Below are positions 28,917 through 36,941 of a DNA stretch of 64,000 nt, in pieces. The stretch comes from Nitrosospira sp. GTDB lineage: Bacteria; Pseudomonadota; Gammaproteobacteria; Burkholderiales; Nitrosomonadaceae. Where the stretch lies: the NCBI GenBank assembly GCA_013450215.1, contig JACDSH010000027.1, positions 1-64,000 of the forward strand, read 5' to 3'. Within the stretch, counting starts at the first letter, position 1, and each line of letters starts with the position of its first letter. Below the pieces are notes generated by a model, which made no database searches, was not told where the DNA came from, and saw only the letters and a program-made list of their open reading frames with translations. Position numbers and translations under genes: made by a program.

Positions 28917-29903
28917 ATGCATATACTAAAACGCATAACTCTCTTAGCCTTGGTTGCCGCTTCCTTGTTTGTTGGGTGGTTTGCCTATCATGTTCAAGAT
29001 CCTGTTCAGATTCCCATAACTCCCTACGAACTCTCAATTAAACCTGGAAGTAGCCTCAGAACTGTTGCCAAGCAGTTAGTCGGCGCAGGCGCTTTACACG
29101 ATGCCTGGTCATTCATACTGTTATCACGGTTAATGGGTTACTCCTCATCACTCAAAGCGGGAGATTACGAACTCGCTGAGAGCATTTCGCCATGGCAACT
29201 ACTAAAGCGAGTCACCAACGGTGATGTTAATCAGAGCGAGATTAGATTCATAGAGGGTTGGACCTTCTCTCAGCTCAGAAAAACCCTGAATGAAAATCCA
29301 GCGCTTCAGCATGACACCGCCGGTTTGACAGATTTTCAGGTCATGCAGCTAATCGGTGCCAGTGAAACGATGGCAGAGGGATTATTCTCTCCAGATACCT
29401 ATTATTTTGTCCGGGGTAATAGTGATGTTGCGATACTAAAGCGTGCTTACCATGCAATGCAGAATAATCTCAATACCGCTTGGACTGGACGGGCCACGAA
29501 TCTTCCGTTGACGGATAGCTATCAGGCCTTAATTCTGGCATCTATCGTTGAAAAAGAAACCGGGAGGGAGAGTGACCGTGCCAACGTCGCCGGCGTATTC
29601 ATCAACCGCCTACGGATAGGTATGCGTCTTCAAACGGATCCCACTGTCATTTATGGATTGGGGGATAAATTTGATGGTAACTTGCGCAAGAAAGACCTAC
29701 TGACCGATCAAGAATATAACACCTACACTCGAAGCGGCTTGCCTCCTACGCCAATTGCTCTTCCAGGGATGGCCTCAATTAGAGCAGCGCTGAATCCGGC
29801 AAAGACTAGTTCTTTATACTTTGTCGCAAAGGGCAATGGGGAATCACACTTTTCTAGTAATCTGACAGATCACAACCGTGCAGTATCGAAGTATCAAAAA
29901 TGA
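28917..29903 (+). CDS. mltG: Endolytic murein transglycosylase MltG
   Basis: 328 residues. An N-terminal membrane anchor (about 5-25), a LysM-like region, and the YceG catalytic core with Glu in IVEKETGRESDRANVAGVF (about residue 213) and LQTDPTVIYG are present. It cleaves nascent glycan strands and so sets peptidoglycan chain length. It follows fabF directly; pabC, often found between them, is absent, as are tmk and holB, which normally come next. Confidence 0.95.
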   Translation: MHILKRITLLALVAASLFVGWFAYHVQDPVQIPITPYELSIKPGSSLRTVAKQLVGAGALHDAWSFILLSRLMGYSSSLKAGDYELAESISPWQLLKRVTNGDVNQSEIRFIEGWTFSQLRKTLNENPALQHDTAGLTDFQVMQLIGASETMAEGLFSPDTYYFVRGNSDVAILKRAYHAMQNNLNTAWTGRATNLPLTDSYQALILASIVEKETGRESDRANVAGVFINRLRIGMRLQTDPTVIYGLGDKFDGNLRKKDLLTDQEYNTYTRSGLPPTPIALPGMASIRAALNPAKTSSLYFVAKGNGESHFSSNLTDHNRAVSKYQK

Positions 29904-30014
29904 TGAGACACGGAATTGAGCCTGCAGGAGAGTCGAGGGGACTGCTGAAATATAGTGTGGAAGATTTTGGTATTATCTAACTTCTGATGCCATGTTCAGA
30001 GTTTTTTGTTAAGG

Positions 30015-30782
30015 CTATAACGTCAGCTCAACGGTCACCGGAGCATGGTCTGATGGCCGCTCAAATCTGCGAGCTTCTTTGTCGATGGTACATGAAGTAC
30101 AGACCTTGGAAAGGTCGTTACTCAGCAGAATATGGTCTATCCGCATGCCAATATTACGACGGAAGGCCATCATCCGGTAGTCCCACCAAGTATATGATTT
30201 ATCTGGTTGATTGAATAATCTAAAGCTATCTACGAGACCGAGGTTGATCAGTTCTTGGAATGCATCTCTCTCGGGTTGGCTGAAAAGAACCTTCCCCCGC
30301 CATAGTTCAGGGTCATGTACATCGCACTCTTCCGGAGCGATGTTGAAATCACCGAGCAGTACTAGTTTTGGATGTTTATGTAACTCATCCTGTAGCCATA
30401 GATTAAGAGCAGTTAGCCATTTCATCTTGTATTGATATTTTTCTGACTCGACACTTTCGCCATTCGGAACATAGATACAAATTACTCTTACATCGCCATA
30501 GGTTACTGCTAGAACCCGTTTCTGAGGATCTTCTAAGTCGGGGATAGAGCTGATGATTTCACCGCATGACCGCTTGCTAATCACCGCCACGCCGTTATAG
30601 GTTTTCTGTCCAGCATAGCTTGCCTGATATCCTGCCGCAGCGATCTCAGCTAGCGGAAAGTTTTCGTCTTGCAGCTTAGTCTCCTGTAGGCACAGCACAT
30701 CAGGCTGATTGGTCATCAGCCAATGGATGACTTGTGGGAGGCGGACTTTAATCGAGTTGACATTCCAGGTGACAATCTTCAT
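30015..30782 (-). CDS. xthA: Exodeoxyribonuclease III
   Basis: 255 residues of the exonuclease-endonuclease-phosphatase fold: TWNVNSIKVRL, E34 in CLQETKLQD, GDFNIAPEECDVHDP, YTWWDYR, RIDHILLS and the final SDHAPVTVEL. It is the abasic-site endonuclease/3'-exonuclease of base excision repair. It begins 7 bp after the Sel1-repeat gene on the same strand, so the two are probably cotranscribed. It is convergent with mltG. Confidence 0.95.
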   Translation of the reverse strand: MKIVTWNVNSIKVRLPQVIHWLMTNQPDVLCLQETKLQDENFPLAEIAAAGYQASYAGQKTYNGVAVISKRSCGEIISSIPDLEDPQKRVLAVTYGDVRVICIYVPNGESVESEKYQYKMKWLTALNLWLQDELHKHPKLVLLGDFNIAPEECDVHDPELWRGKVLFSQPERDAFQELINLGLVDSFRLFNQPDKSYTWWDYRMMAFRRNIGMRIDHILLSNDLSKVCTSCTIDKEARRFERPSDHAPVTVELTL

Positions 30783-30789
30783 ACCAGCG

Positions 30790-32022
30790 CTAACTTTTCG
30801 GCTCTGATTTTACCCATGCAGATGCTTGTCGCCGCGCTTCGGCAATCTGTTCGGGTGTCATTTTTGCTTCGATAATAGAACGATTCTTGATGGCTCTCTC
30901 CTCACCACCGACAGTCGCAAGGCTGAACCACTTATGAGCTTCGATATAGTCCTGGCTAACTCCTTTGCCATCAGCATATCTAATGCCTAAATTATACTGT
31001 GCATCAGCATCGCCCTGATCTGCGGCCTTACGGTACCAGATCACGGCCTGCTGATCATCCTGTCCAACCCCTTGGCCTTTTGTATACATAACACCTAGGT
31101 TGTATTGAGCATCCGCGTAGCCCTGATCTGCTGCCTTGCGGTACCAGGTCAGGGCCTGCTGCTCATCCTGTGCAACCCCTCGGCCTTTTGCGTACATCAC
31201 GCCCAGATTGTACTGAGCATCCACGTACCCCTGATCTGCCGCTCTACGGTACCAGATTACAGCCTGGTGCTCGTCTTGTTCAACCTCCCGACCCTTCGCA
31301 TACATGACACCTAGATTATATTGAGCCCATGGGTGACCTCTCTCAGCGGCTTTGAGATACCATGTCACAGCCTCTCGATCATCTTGGGGAACACCTTGCC
31401 CCTTGAGGTACATGAGTCCTAGAATTGCTTGAGACGGAACATCACCCTGCTCGGCAGCCTTTCGATACCATATCGCCGCCTGTTTTTCGTTTTGTGTAGC
31501 TCCCCGACCTTTAGCGTACATGAATCCTAAGTTGAATTGAGCCCCTGGATGTTCCTTTTCAGCGGCCTTGAGGTACCAAGACACAGCCTGACGGTCATCC
31601 TGTGAAACGCCGGTGCCTTTAGCGTACAAGACTCCCAAGCTATATTGAGCCTCTGCATGATTCTTCTCGGCTGCCTTAAGGTACCAAGATGCGGCCTCCT
31701 TCTCATCTTGTGGAACGCCACGTCCTTTGAGATACATAAAGCCTAGAATCGCTTGAGCTGGAAGGTCCCCCTGATCTGCCGCTAGACGGTACCATGCCGC
31801 CGCCTGTTGTTCATCCTGTGCAACTCCCTGACCACGGGAATACATCACACCCAGGTTGAATTGGGCATCCATATTCCCCTGCTCCGCAGCCTTCTTAAAG
31901 GATGCCACGGCTTGGGTGTAATCCCTGTTAGCCGCAAACTGCCTGCCATCCTCAAAGTCTCCGGAAAAGACTGGGAGTGCAAGAGATACAAGTATCAGGC
32001 CCGTAAAGGTTAATAGCCACAT
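30790..32022 (-). CDS. Exported Sel1-repeat (SLR) protein
   Basis: 410 residues. A signal peptide (hydrophobic residues 3-18, then FSGDFEDG) is followed by nine consecutive 36-residue Sel1-like repeats from about residue 38 to 365. The repeats have the pattern A-x-x-G-x-x-x-A-Q-x-N-L-G-x-M-Y-x-x-G-x-G-V and end in W-Y-x-x-A-A. SLR proteins are alpha-solenoid scaffolds; in several pathogens and symbionts they mediate host interactions, but many are ordinary periplasmic proteins. The signal peptide points to the periplasm or outer surface. Binding partner unknown. Confidence 0.9.
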   Translation of the reverse strand: MWLLTFTGLILVSLALPVFSGDFEDGRQFAANRDYTQAVASFKKAAEQGNMDAQFNLGVMYSRGQGVAQDEQQAAAWYRLAADQGDLPAQAILGFMYLKGRGVPQDEKEAASWYLKAAEKNHAEAQYSLGVLYAKGTGVSQDDRQAVSWYLKAAEKEHPGAQFNLGFMYAKGRGATQNEKQAAIWYRKAAEQGDVPSQAILGLMYLKGQGVPQDDREAVTWYLKAAERGHPWAQYNLGVMYAKGREVEQDEHQAVIWYRRAADQGYVDAQYNLGVMYAKGRGVAQDEQQALTWYRKAADQGYADAQYNLGVMYTKGQGVGQDDQQAVIWYRKAADQGDADAQYNLGIRYADGKGVSQDYIEAHKWFSLATVGGEERAIKNRSIIEAKMTPEQIAEARRQASAWVKSEPKS

Positions 32023-32059
32023 AATTTACTCAGCACGAGTTCACTCGATAGGATCTGAA

Positions 32060-32230
32060 CTACTCAGTCTTTTCCACATCCACAGATTCGGCTTCAACCT
32101 GAGTCGAGTCTGGATTCTCGTCAGACGGTGTCTTACCTTTATCTAGCTTACGTTGTCTTTTCTCTTCCTGTTTCTTTTTCTTGGCTAAATCTTTCTGGCG
32201 CTTTTCATATTGGAAATTTTGCTGGGCCAA
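32060..32230 (-). CDS. Small highly charged conserved protein
   Basis: 56 residues from a TTG start with a strong ribosome site (GAGGAG, 8 nt upstream). The N-terminal half is lysine-rich and helical (FQYEKRQKDLAKKKKQEEKR); the C-terminal half is acidic. Very similar small proteins of unknown function are, to my knowledge, widespread in betaproteobacteria. It lies 37 bp upstream of the Sel1-repeat gene on the same strand. Function unknown; RNA or ribosome binding would suit the composition but is a guess. Confidence 0.7.
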   Translation of the reverse strand: MAQQNFQYEKRQKDLAKKKKQEEKRQRKLDKGKTPSDENPDSTQVEAESVDVEKTE

Positions 32231-32531
32231 TTTGTTACTCCTCTAGTGGCTATTTCTGAAGCAGAGAGAACCAGATAAGACTTGATTCTTACTTTGATTA
32301 TTCTACGTGGAAATGGGGGATCTATCTGTACATATTTGGACTAGGAGGGGGTCAGATGGGAAGTTGAGGGAGAGGATTTATCAGAACGTCAATTGATACC
32401 GCACCCTTTCGGTTTGTAGCAATTCAGAAGAGTGTCGCTCAAGGTTTGCTCGGGGTTATTGGATTTTGGAAATGATCGAGGGGAGGGGGATGCTTCTACA
32501 TTATTAATTATTATGAACGGCCATTCAGTCT
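32231..32531. other. 301-bp intergenic region, nothing recognised
   Basis: Between iscS and the small charged-protein gene, both on the minus strand. It is AT-rich and purine-rich, with no GC-rich terminator hairpin, no tRNA and no iscU-like remnant visible. It should contain the promoter for the small-protein/Sel1/xthA set, but I could not assign one. Confidence 0.5.
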
Positions 32532-33698
32532 CTAAGCTACGACTGTATTCATATGTTTTAATTCTGCCACTGTACTATCTAATGCCTTCAGGAAATCTTC
32601 GACCTGCATCGGCGTGTTGGTACTACCTAGGCTGACTCGTACCGCACACCGCGCCAGCGTGGGATCGACCCCCATCGCTTCTAGCACATGACTCTTGCCG
32701 GGCGTTGCGCTGGAGCAAGCCGCACCACTGGCCACTGCAAATCCGACTTTATCCAATCGGACTGCTAGAGTATCACCCTCGATACCGGGAATCGCAAAGT
32801 AACAGGTATTTGGTAAGCGTATTGCTCCCAGACCGAAGATGACAGCACCCATTGAAATCAGCCCCTTCTCTAAGAGGGTATGCATGACCCTAATACGCGT
32901 GGTCATCTCAATCATGCGCGTCTTGGCTAGTTCACAGGCAGCACCAAGACCAACGATGGCGGGAACATTCTCTGTACCTGAGCGTAGTCCACTCTCCTGC
33001 CCACCCCCAAAGATGAGTGGCTTAAGTAATAACCGTTTATCCATAATCAGCGCAGCAGAACCCTTAGGTCCATAAATCTTGTGGCCTGACAGTGTCATGG
33101 CATGAACTCTGAGCGCCTCAAAATTTATCGGAATCTTTCCAAGGGCCTGCACCGCATCGGTGTGCATCCATGCGCCATTCTCCCGAGCTTTTTCTGCAAT
33201 CGCTGGTACATCCTGAATTACGCCGGTTTCATTATTCGCTAACATCACTGATACCAGTCCGGGTCTTTGTTCGGTCATGGCATCATTTACGTCATCTAGG
33301 GCCACTTGCCCAAGATGGTCTACCGCCAACCGTCGCAGATCCCATTTCTCATACCCCCTCCGTGCTAACTCCTGGGCGGGTCGTAATACGCAAGGATGCT
33401 CAATCGCACTGATGATGATTCGGGTGGGCTTTAGGTAGCCTGCCGCTCCTAGGATGAAGAGATTATTGGCCTCTGAGCCACCACTGCAGAAGATCACCTG
33501 CTCTGGCTGTACGCCAACAGAATTAGCTACCTGTTCACGTGCTTGGTCTATTGCCCGGCGTGCGGCCATTCCACCGAGATGGCGACTGGAGGGGTTACTG
33601 AAGTCACCTTGTAAATAAGGCATCATTACATCAAGCACCGCATCGTCCAATGCAGTGGTGGCATTATGATCAAAATAGACTTGTAACTTCCTATTCAT
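32532..33698 (-). CDS. iscS: Cysteine desulfurase (IscS/NifS family)
   Basis: 388 residues, fold-type I PLP enzyme. YFDHNATTALDD at the N-terminus, the PLP lysine in LSGHKIYGPKGSAAL (about 206) and the persulfide cysteine in SGAACSSATPGKSHV (about 327) are intact. It supplies sulfur for iron-sulfur clusters and thio-modified tRNA. It lies 16 bp after iscR. Unlike in the usual isc operon, no iscU, iscA, hscBA or fdx follows, and the sequence style (QVYFDHNATT, short active loop) is somewhat NifS-like, so a dedicated role is possible. Confidence 0.92.
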   Translation of the reverse strand: MNRKLQVYFDHNATTALDDAVLDVMMPYLQGDFSNPSSRHLGGMAARRAIDQAREQVANSVGVQPEQVIFCSGGSEANNLFILGAAGYLKPTRIIISAIEHPCVLRPAQELARRGYEKWDLRRLAVDHLGQVALDDVNDAMTEQRPGLVSVMLANNETGVIQDVPAIAEKARENGAWMHTDAVQALGKIPINFEALRVHAMTLSGHKIYGPKGSAALIMDKRLLLKPLIFGGGQESGLRSGTENVPAIVGLGAACELAKTRMIEMTTRIRVMHTLLEKGLISMGAVIFGLGAIRLPNTCYFAIPGIEGDTLAVRLDKVGFAVASGAACSSATPGKSHVLEAMGVDPTLARCAVRVSLGSTNTPMQVEDFLKALDSTVAELKHMNTVVA

Positions 33699-33714
33699 CT
33701 TTAAATTTCTCTAG

Positions 33715-34161
33715 CTATTTGCGCACCCGAAGATCTTGCAATACAGCGACACTTTTTACTTTTGGACTCGTCACCAGTTGTTCAAGCGTGATCAGGGTCA
33801 AGTAGTCTCGTATCTTGGCATTGAGACTGGTCCAAAGGTCATGGGTCATGCAGCGTTGGTCATTGTGGCAATTCTCCTTGCCCTTGCACTGAGTAGCATC
33901 AATGGGCTCATCCACGGCGAGGATGATGTCAGCCACGGAGACTTTATTCATCGGACGCATCAAGCGGTATCCCCCTCCGGGACCGCGAACGCTGCTGACC
34001 AGTTTATTACGTCTTAATTTTCCGAATAACTGTTCCAGATAAGAGAGTGAAATCTTTTGTCGCTCGCTGATACCGGCTAATGTGACCGGTCCATTATCAC
34101 CATGCAGTGCCAGATCGATCATTGCAGTTACTGCAAACCGTCCCTTGGTCGTCAATCGCAT
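33715..34161 (-). CDS. iscR: Iron-sulfur cluster regulator IscR
   Basis: 148 residues of the Rrf2 family. MRLTTKGRFAVTAMIDLAL and the winged-helix GPGGGYRL motif are followed by cluster ligands C92, C98, C104 and H107, exactly the positions known in E. coli IscR. The holo-form represses its own operon through type 1 sites. Two candidate sites overlap the promoter upstream (34223-34275), consistent with autoregulation. An AGGAG ribosome site precedes the ATG. Confidence 0.97.
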   Translation of the reverse strand: MRLTTKGRFAVTAMIDLALHGDNGPVTLAGISERQKISLSYLEQLFGKLRRNKLVSSVRGPGGGYRLMRPMNKVSVADIILAVDEPIDATQCKGKENCHNDQRCMTHDLWTSLNAKIRDYLTLITLEQLVTSPKVKSVAVLQDLRVRK

Positions 34162-34222
34162 CTTTGCTCCTGATCAGAATCAATACTTCGGTTTAATGAT
34201 CATCTCTTGGATATTGGCGCCA

Positions 34223-34247
34223 ATACCCGACAATTTTTATCAAGTAT
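34223..34247 (-). promoter_or_regulatory. IscR type 1-like operator, promoter-proximal
   Basis: 25-nt site; read on the minus strand its halves are ATACTTGAT and GTCGGGTAT around an A/T-rich centre. I count 22 of 25 positions agreeing with the published E. coli type 1 consensus. It overlaps the -10 and probable start site of the iscR promoter, 62 bp upstream of the start codon. Confidence 0.65.
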
Positions 34248-34271
34248 ATAAAGTCCTACTTTTTCAGTCAA
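34243..34271 (-). promoter_or_regulatory. Sigma-70 promoter of iscR-iscS
   Basis: On the minus strand: TTGACT (34271-34266), a 17-bp spacer, then TATACT (34248-34243). Transcription should start near 34236, giving a leader of about 75 nt. Confidence 0.65.
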
Positions 34272-34275
34272 CTAT
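34251..34275 (-). promoter_or_regulatory. Second IscR type 1-like operator
   Basis: 25-nt site beginning ATAGTTGACTG on the minus strand; I count 20 of 25 consensus matches. It covers the -35 element and lies 3 bp from the other site, reproducing the tandem arrangement of the E. coli iscR promoter. Confidence 0.5.
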
Positions 34276-34330
34276 CTTACCCGAACAATTCGGAATGGAT
34301 TTTGCTGCTGATCCATTACATCTGTTTCTT

Positions 34331-35056
34331 TTATCTATGCTTCTGTAGAGCGTTTAGAATGCCTCGTAATATATTCACCTCTTCCTTCTCCAATCGTGCG
34401 CGCGCAAATAAGCGACGCATTCGCTGCAGCAGGCGTTTCGGCTCCTGAGGATCTAGAAAGCCGCTGACTATCATGCTCTGTTCTAAATGACCGAAGAATG
34501 ATTCAATCTCACCAAGGCTGGCGAGTGTACCGATAGGTTGGGAGAGCTTCCCAAGTTCAGATAATGCCATGCGTAACTCATAGGCCATTACTTGAACCGC
34601 GCTGGCAAGGTTGAGGGAGGAGTAGTCTGGGTTGGCGGGAATATGCACAATAATTTGACACCTGCTTACCTCAACCGTGGTCAGACCGGATACCTCTGTT
34701 CCAAAAACCAACGCTACCGGATGCTGCCTTGCATGGGTACACAACTCCTGTGCACCTTGACGTGAATCGACTACTTCATGCGAGAGTCCGCGAGGGCGGG
34801 CTGTAATTGCTGCTGCCAGCACTGTATCACCGAGGGCTTCATCAAGACTGCTACAGACCTTGGCGGAGTTCAGAACATCCCATGCACCAGCAGCACGCGT
34901 CTCCGCTTCTTTATCTGGAAACGACTTTGGATTTACTAGGTAGAGGGTACTCAGACCCATAGTCTTCATTGCCCGTGCAGCAGCACCGATATTCCCGGGA
35001 TGACTGGTATGGCTCAACACTACACGGACATTAGCAAGCGGGCAGGGGGGATTCAT
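34331..35056 (-). CDS. trmJ: tRNA (cytidine/uridine-2'-O-)-methyltransferase TrmJ
   Basis: 241 residues of the SPOUT class: VRVVLSHTSHPGNIGAAARAMKTMG at the N-terminus (motif 1 around NIGAAAR), VFGTEVSGLT (motif 2) and SSLNLASAVQVMAYELR (motif 3). It methylates the 2'-OH of position 32 in several tRNAs. It is divergent from suhB over 38 bp and upstream of iscR, the same neighbourhood as in E. coli. Confidence 0.95.
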   Translation of the reverse strand: MNPPCPLANVRVVLSHTSHPGNIGAAARAMKTMGLSTLYLVNPKSFPDKEAETRAAGAWDVLNSAKVCSSLDEALGDTVLAAAITARPRGLSHEVVDSRQGAQELCTHARQHPVALVFGTEVSGLTTVEVSRCQIIVHIPANPDYSSLNLASAVQVMAYELRMALSELGKLSQPIGTLASLGEIESFFGHLEQSMIVSGFLDPQEPKRLLQRMRRLFARARLEKEEVNILRGILNALQKHR

Positions 35057-35094
35057 ATTAAAATCCTAGTTTTATTTAATCTTGAGCCCAGAAA

Positions 35095-35901
35095 ATGCAT
35101 CCCATGCTCACCATTGCAGTAAAAGCCGCGCGCCGCGCTGGTGGTATTATCAACCGAGCTGCGCAGAATCTGGATTTGCTGCACGTCTCACGTAAGGCGC
35201 ACAATGACTTTGTCAGTGAGGTGGATGGTGCGGCGGAAGATGCCATCATCCAAGTGCTTCTGGATGCCTATCCGGCCCACGCGATTCTAGCAGAAGAGAG
35301 CGGTTCTCGTGGTGACCAGGAGAAGTCCGAATATCAGTGGATCATCGATCCGCTCGATGGGACCACCAATTTTCTACACGGGTTTCCCCAGTACTCAGTC
35401 TCGATTGCACTGATGCATAAGGGCATACTGACTCAGGCCGTAGTATACGACCCCTGTAGCAATGAGCTGTTCACTGCAAGCCGCGGGCGTGGAGCCTATC
35501 TCAATGACCGTCGCCTGCGAGTGAGTAAGCGTACGCAACTCGCTGACTGTCTGATCGGAACTGGATTCCCATTTCGGGATTTCACTCATGTAGATGCTTA
35601 TCTTGCAATATTCAAGGACATTATGCCCAGAACTTCGGGTATTCGGCGACCCGGTTCTGCTGCTCTGGATTTGGCCTATGTAGCTGCTGGACGATATGAC
35701 GGTTTCTGGGAGATGGGGTTATCTCCGTGGGATATGGCCGCGGGTTGTCTATTAATTACTGAGGCGGGTGGGTTGGTATCCGATCTGGAAGGTAACGCGA
35801 CCTATCTAAAAAGTGGAAATATTGTCGCGGGTAATCCAAAAACATTTGGACAACTGCTCCAGGTGATTTCGCCTCATCTGACCAAAGAATTGAAATCCTA
35901 G
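35095..35901 (+). CDS. suhB: Inositol monophosphatase family protein SuhB
   Basis: 268 residues. Metal-binding motifs are complete: [16 protein letters not shown] (about 87-98) and [15 protein letters not shown] (about 217). SuhB dephosphorylates inositol phosphates and in E. coli acts with NusA/NusG as part of the rRNA antitermination complex. The latter is the likely housekeeping role because inositol lipids are rare in proteobacteria. It is divergent from trmJ. Confidence 0.95.
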   Translation: MHPMLTIAVKAARRAGGIINRAAQNLDLLHVSRKAHNDFVSEVDGAAEDAIIQVLLDAYPAHAILAEESGSRGDQEKSEYQWIIDPLDGTTNFLHGFPQYSVSIALMHKGILTQAVVYDPCSNELFTASRGRGAYLNDRRLRVSKRTQLADCLIGTGFPFRDFTHVDAYLAIFKDIMPRTSGIRRPGSAALDLAYVAAGRYDGFWEMGLSPWDMAAGCLLITEAGGLVSDLEGNATYLKSGNIVAGNPKTFGQLLQVISPHLTKELKS

Positions 35902-35968
35902 AGAATTTAAGTCATCAGCAAAATTCAGATCGATTAACTTATCACCCAGTAGCCAAAAGGAATACATC

Positions 35969-36874
35969 ATGAATACGGAACAACTAAATACCGAATACGC
36001 TATCCCGGGTCAACTCAAGTTCATTCAGGGTGCGGGAGGGCTCCCTTTCATTGAGGTTACCACTGCCAATTCCAGTGCCTTGATCTCGGTCTATGCAGGA
36101 CAGGTATTGTCTTTTCGTCCGGCGGGAGAGATGGACGACCTGATGTTTCTCAGTGAGAAGGCCTATTATCAGACAGGAAAAGCGATCAAGGGAGGAGCGC
36201 CGGTCTGCTGGCCGTGGTTCGGTGCTGATCCGCAAGGATTGGGTCGGCCGGCCCATGGTTTTGTACGCAATCGCATGTGGAATGTAGTCGCAACAGAAAT
36301 CACCGTATCCGGTGCGATCCGAGTCATTTTAGGGCTAGAGGATACTCCAGAGACGATCGAGATCTGGCCTCAATCCTTTACCTTGATGCTGGAGATCACG
36401 GTTGGGAAGTCTCTAAATCTAGAGCTGGTTACCCGTAATACGGGTGCACAGTTATTTCCTGTGACGCAGGCATTCCATACTTACTTTAAGGTTGGGGATA
36501 TCAGTCAGGTAAGTGTATCGGGACTGGAAGATACCGACTATATTGATAAGGTCGATAATAGTGCACTAAAAAAACAGATTGGCCCAGTTGTGATCAATGA
36601 GGAAGTGGATCGTATCTATCTCGGTGTTCGAGATGAATTAGTCATTAATGATATTGCTCTGAAGCGGCGCATCCGGATTAGATCGGGTGGTAGTAAAACG
36701 GCCGTGGTCTGGAATCCATGGGCCAAGATTTCCGCAGAGATGGCAGATCTTCAGGACAATGACTACCGGAACCTTCTCTGCGCCGAGACGACCAATGCAG
36801 CTACCGATGTGGTGGAAGTGTCACCCGGTAGAGAGTCTCGGTTAGTGGCAAACTATTCCATAGAGAGAACTTGA
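35969..36874 (+). CDS. D-hexose-6-phosphate mutarotase (YeaD-like)
   Basis: 301 residues of the aldose 1-epimerase fold. Motifs of the YeaD/Ymr099c branch are [12 protein letters not shown] (about 72), the catalytic-type histidine in [12 protein letters not shown] (about 95), QAFHTYF and the C-terminal [15 protein letters not shown]. It would interconvert alpha and beta anomers of glucose-6-phosphate. It sits 67 bp after suhB and 67 bp before mutS; whether they share a transcript is unclear. Confidence 0.88.
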   Translation: MNTEQLNTEYAIPGQLKFIQGAGGLPFIEVTTANSSALISVYAGQVLSFRPAGEMDDLMFLSEKAYYQTGKAIKGGAPVCWPWFGADPQGLGRPAHGFVRNRMWNVVATEITVSGAIRVILGLEDTPETIEIWPQSFTLMLEITVGKSLNLELVTRNTGAQLFPVTQAFHTYFKVGDISQVSVSGLEDTDYIDKVDNSALKKQIGPVVINEEVDRIYLGVRDELVINDIALKRRIRIRSGGSKTAVVWNPWAKISAEMADLQDNDYRNLLCAETTNAATDVVEVSPGRESRLVANYSIERT

Positions 36875-36941
36875 TCGTAGTTTCGTAGAGTCATCCTTCT
36901 CACCAGATGTAGTTCTATCCATCGTTCCATTTACTCGGATC

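Noticed and set aside
30790-32022. Tandem 108-bp DNA repeats that might be a CRISPR or satellite
   Set aside because: They are the coding repeats of the Sel1 protein, in frame with diverged third positions; no spacer structure.
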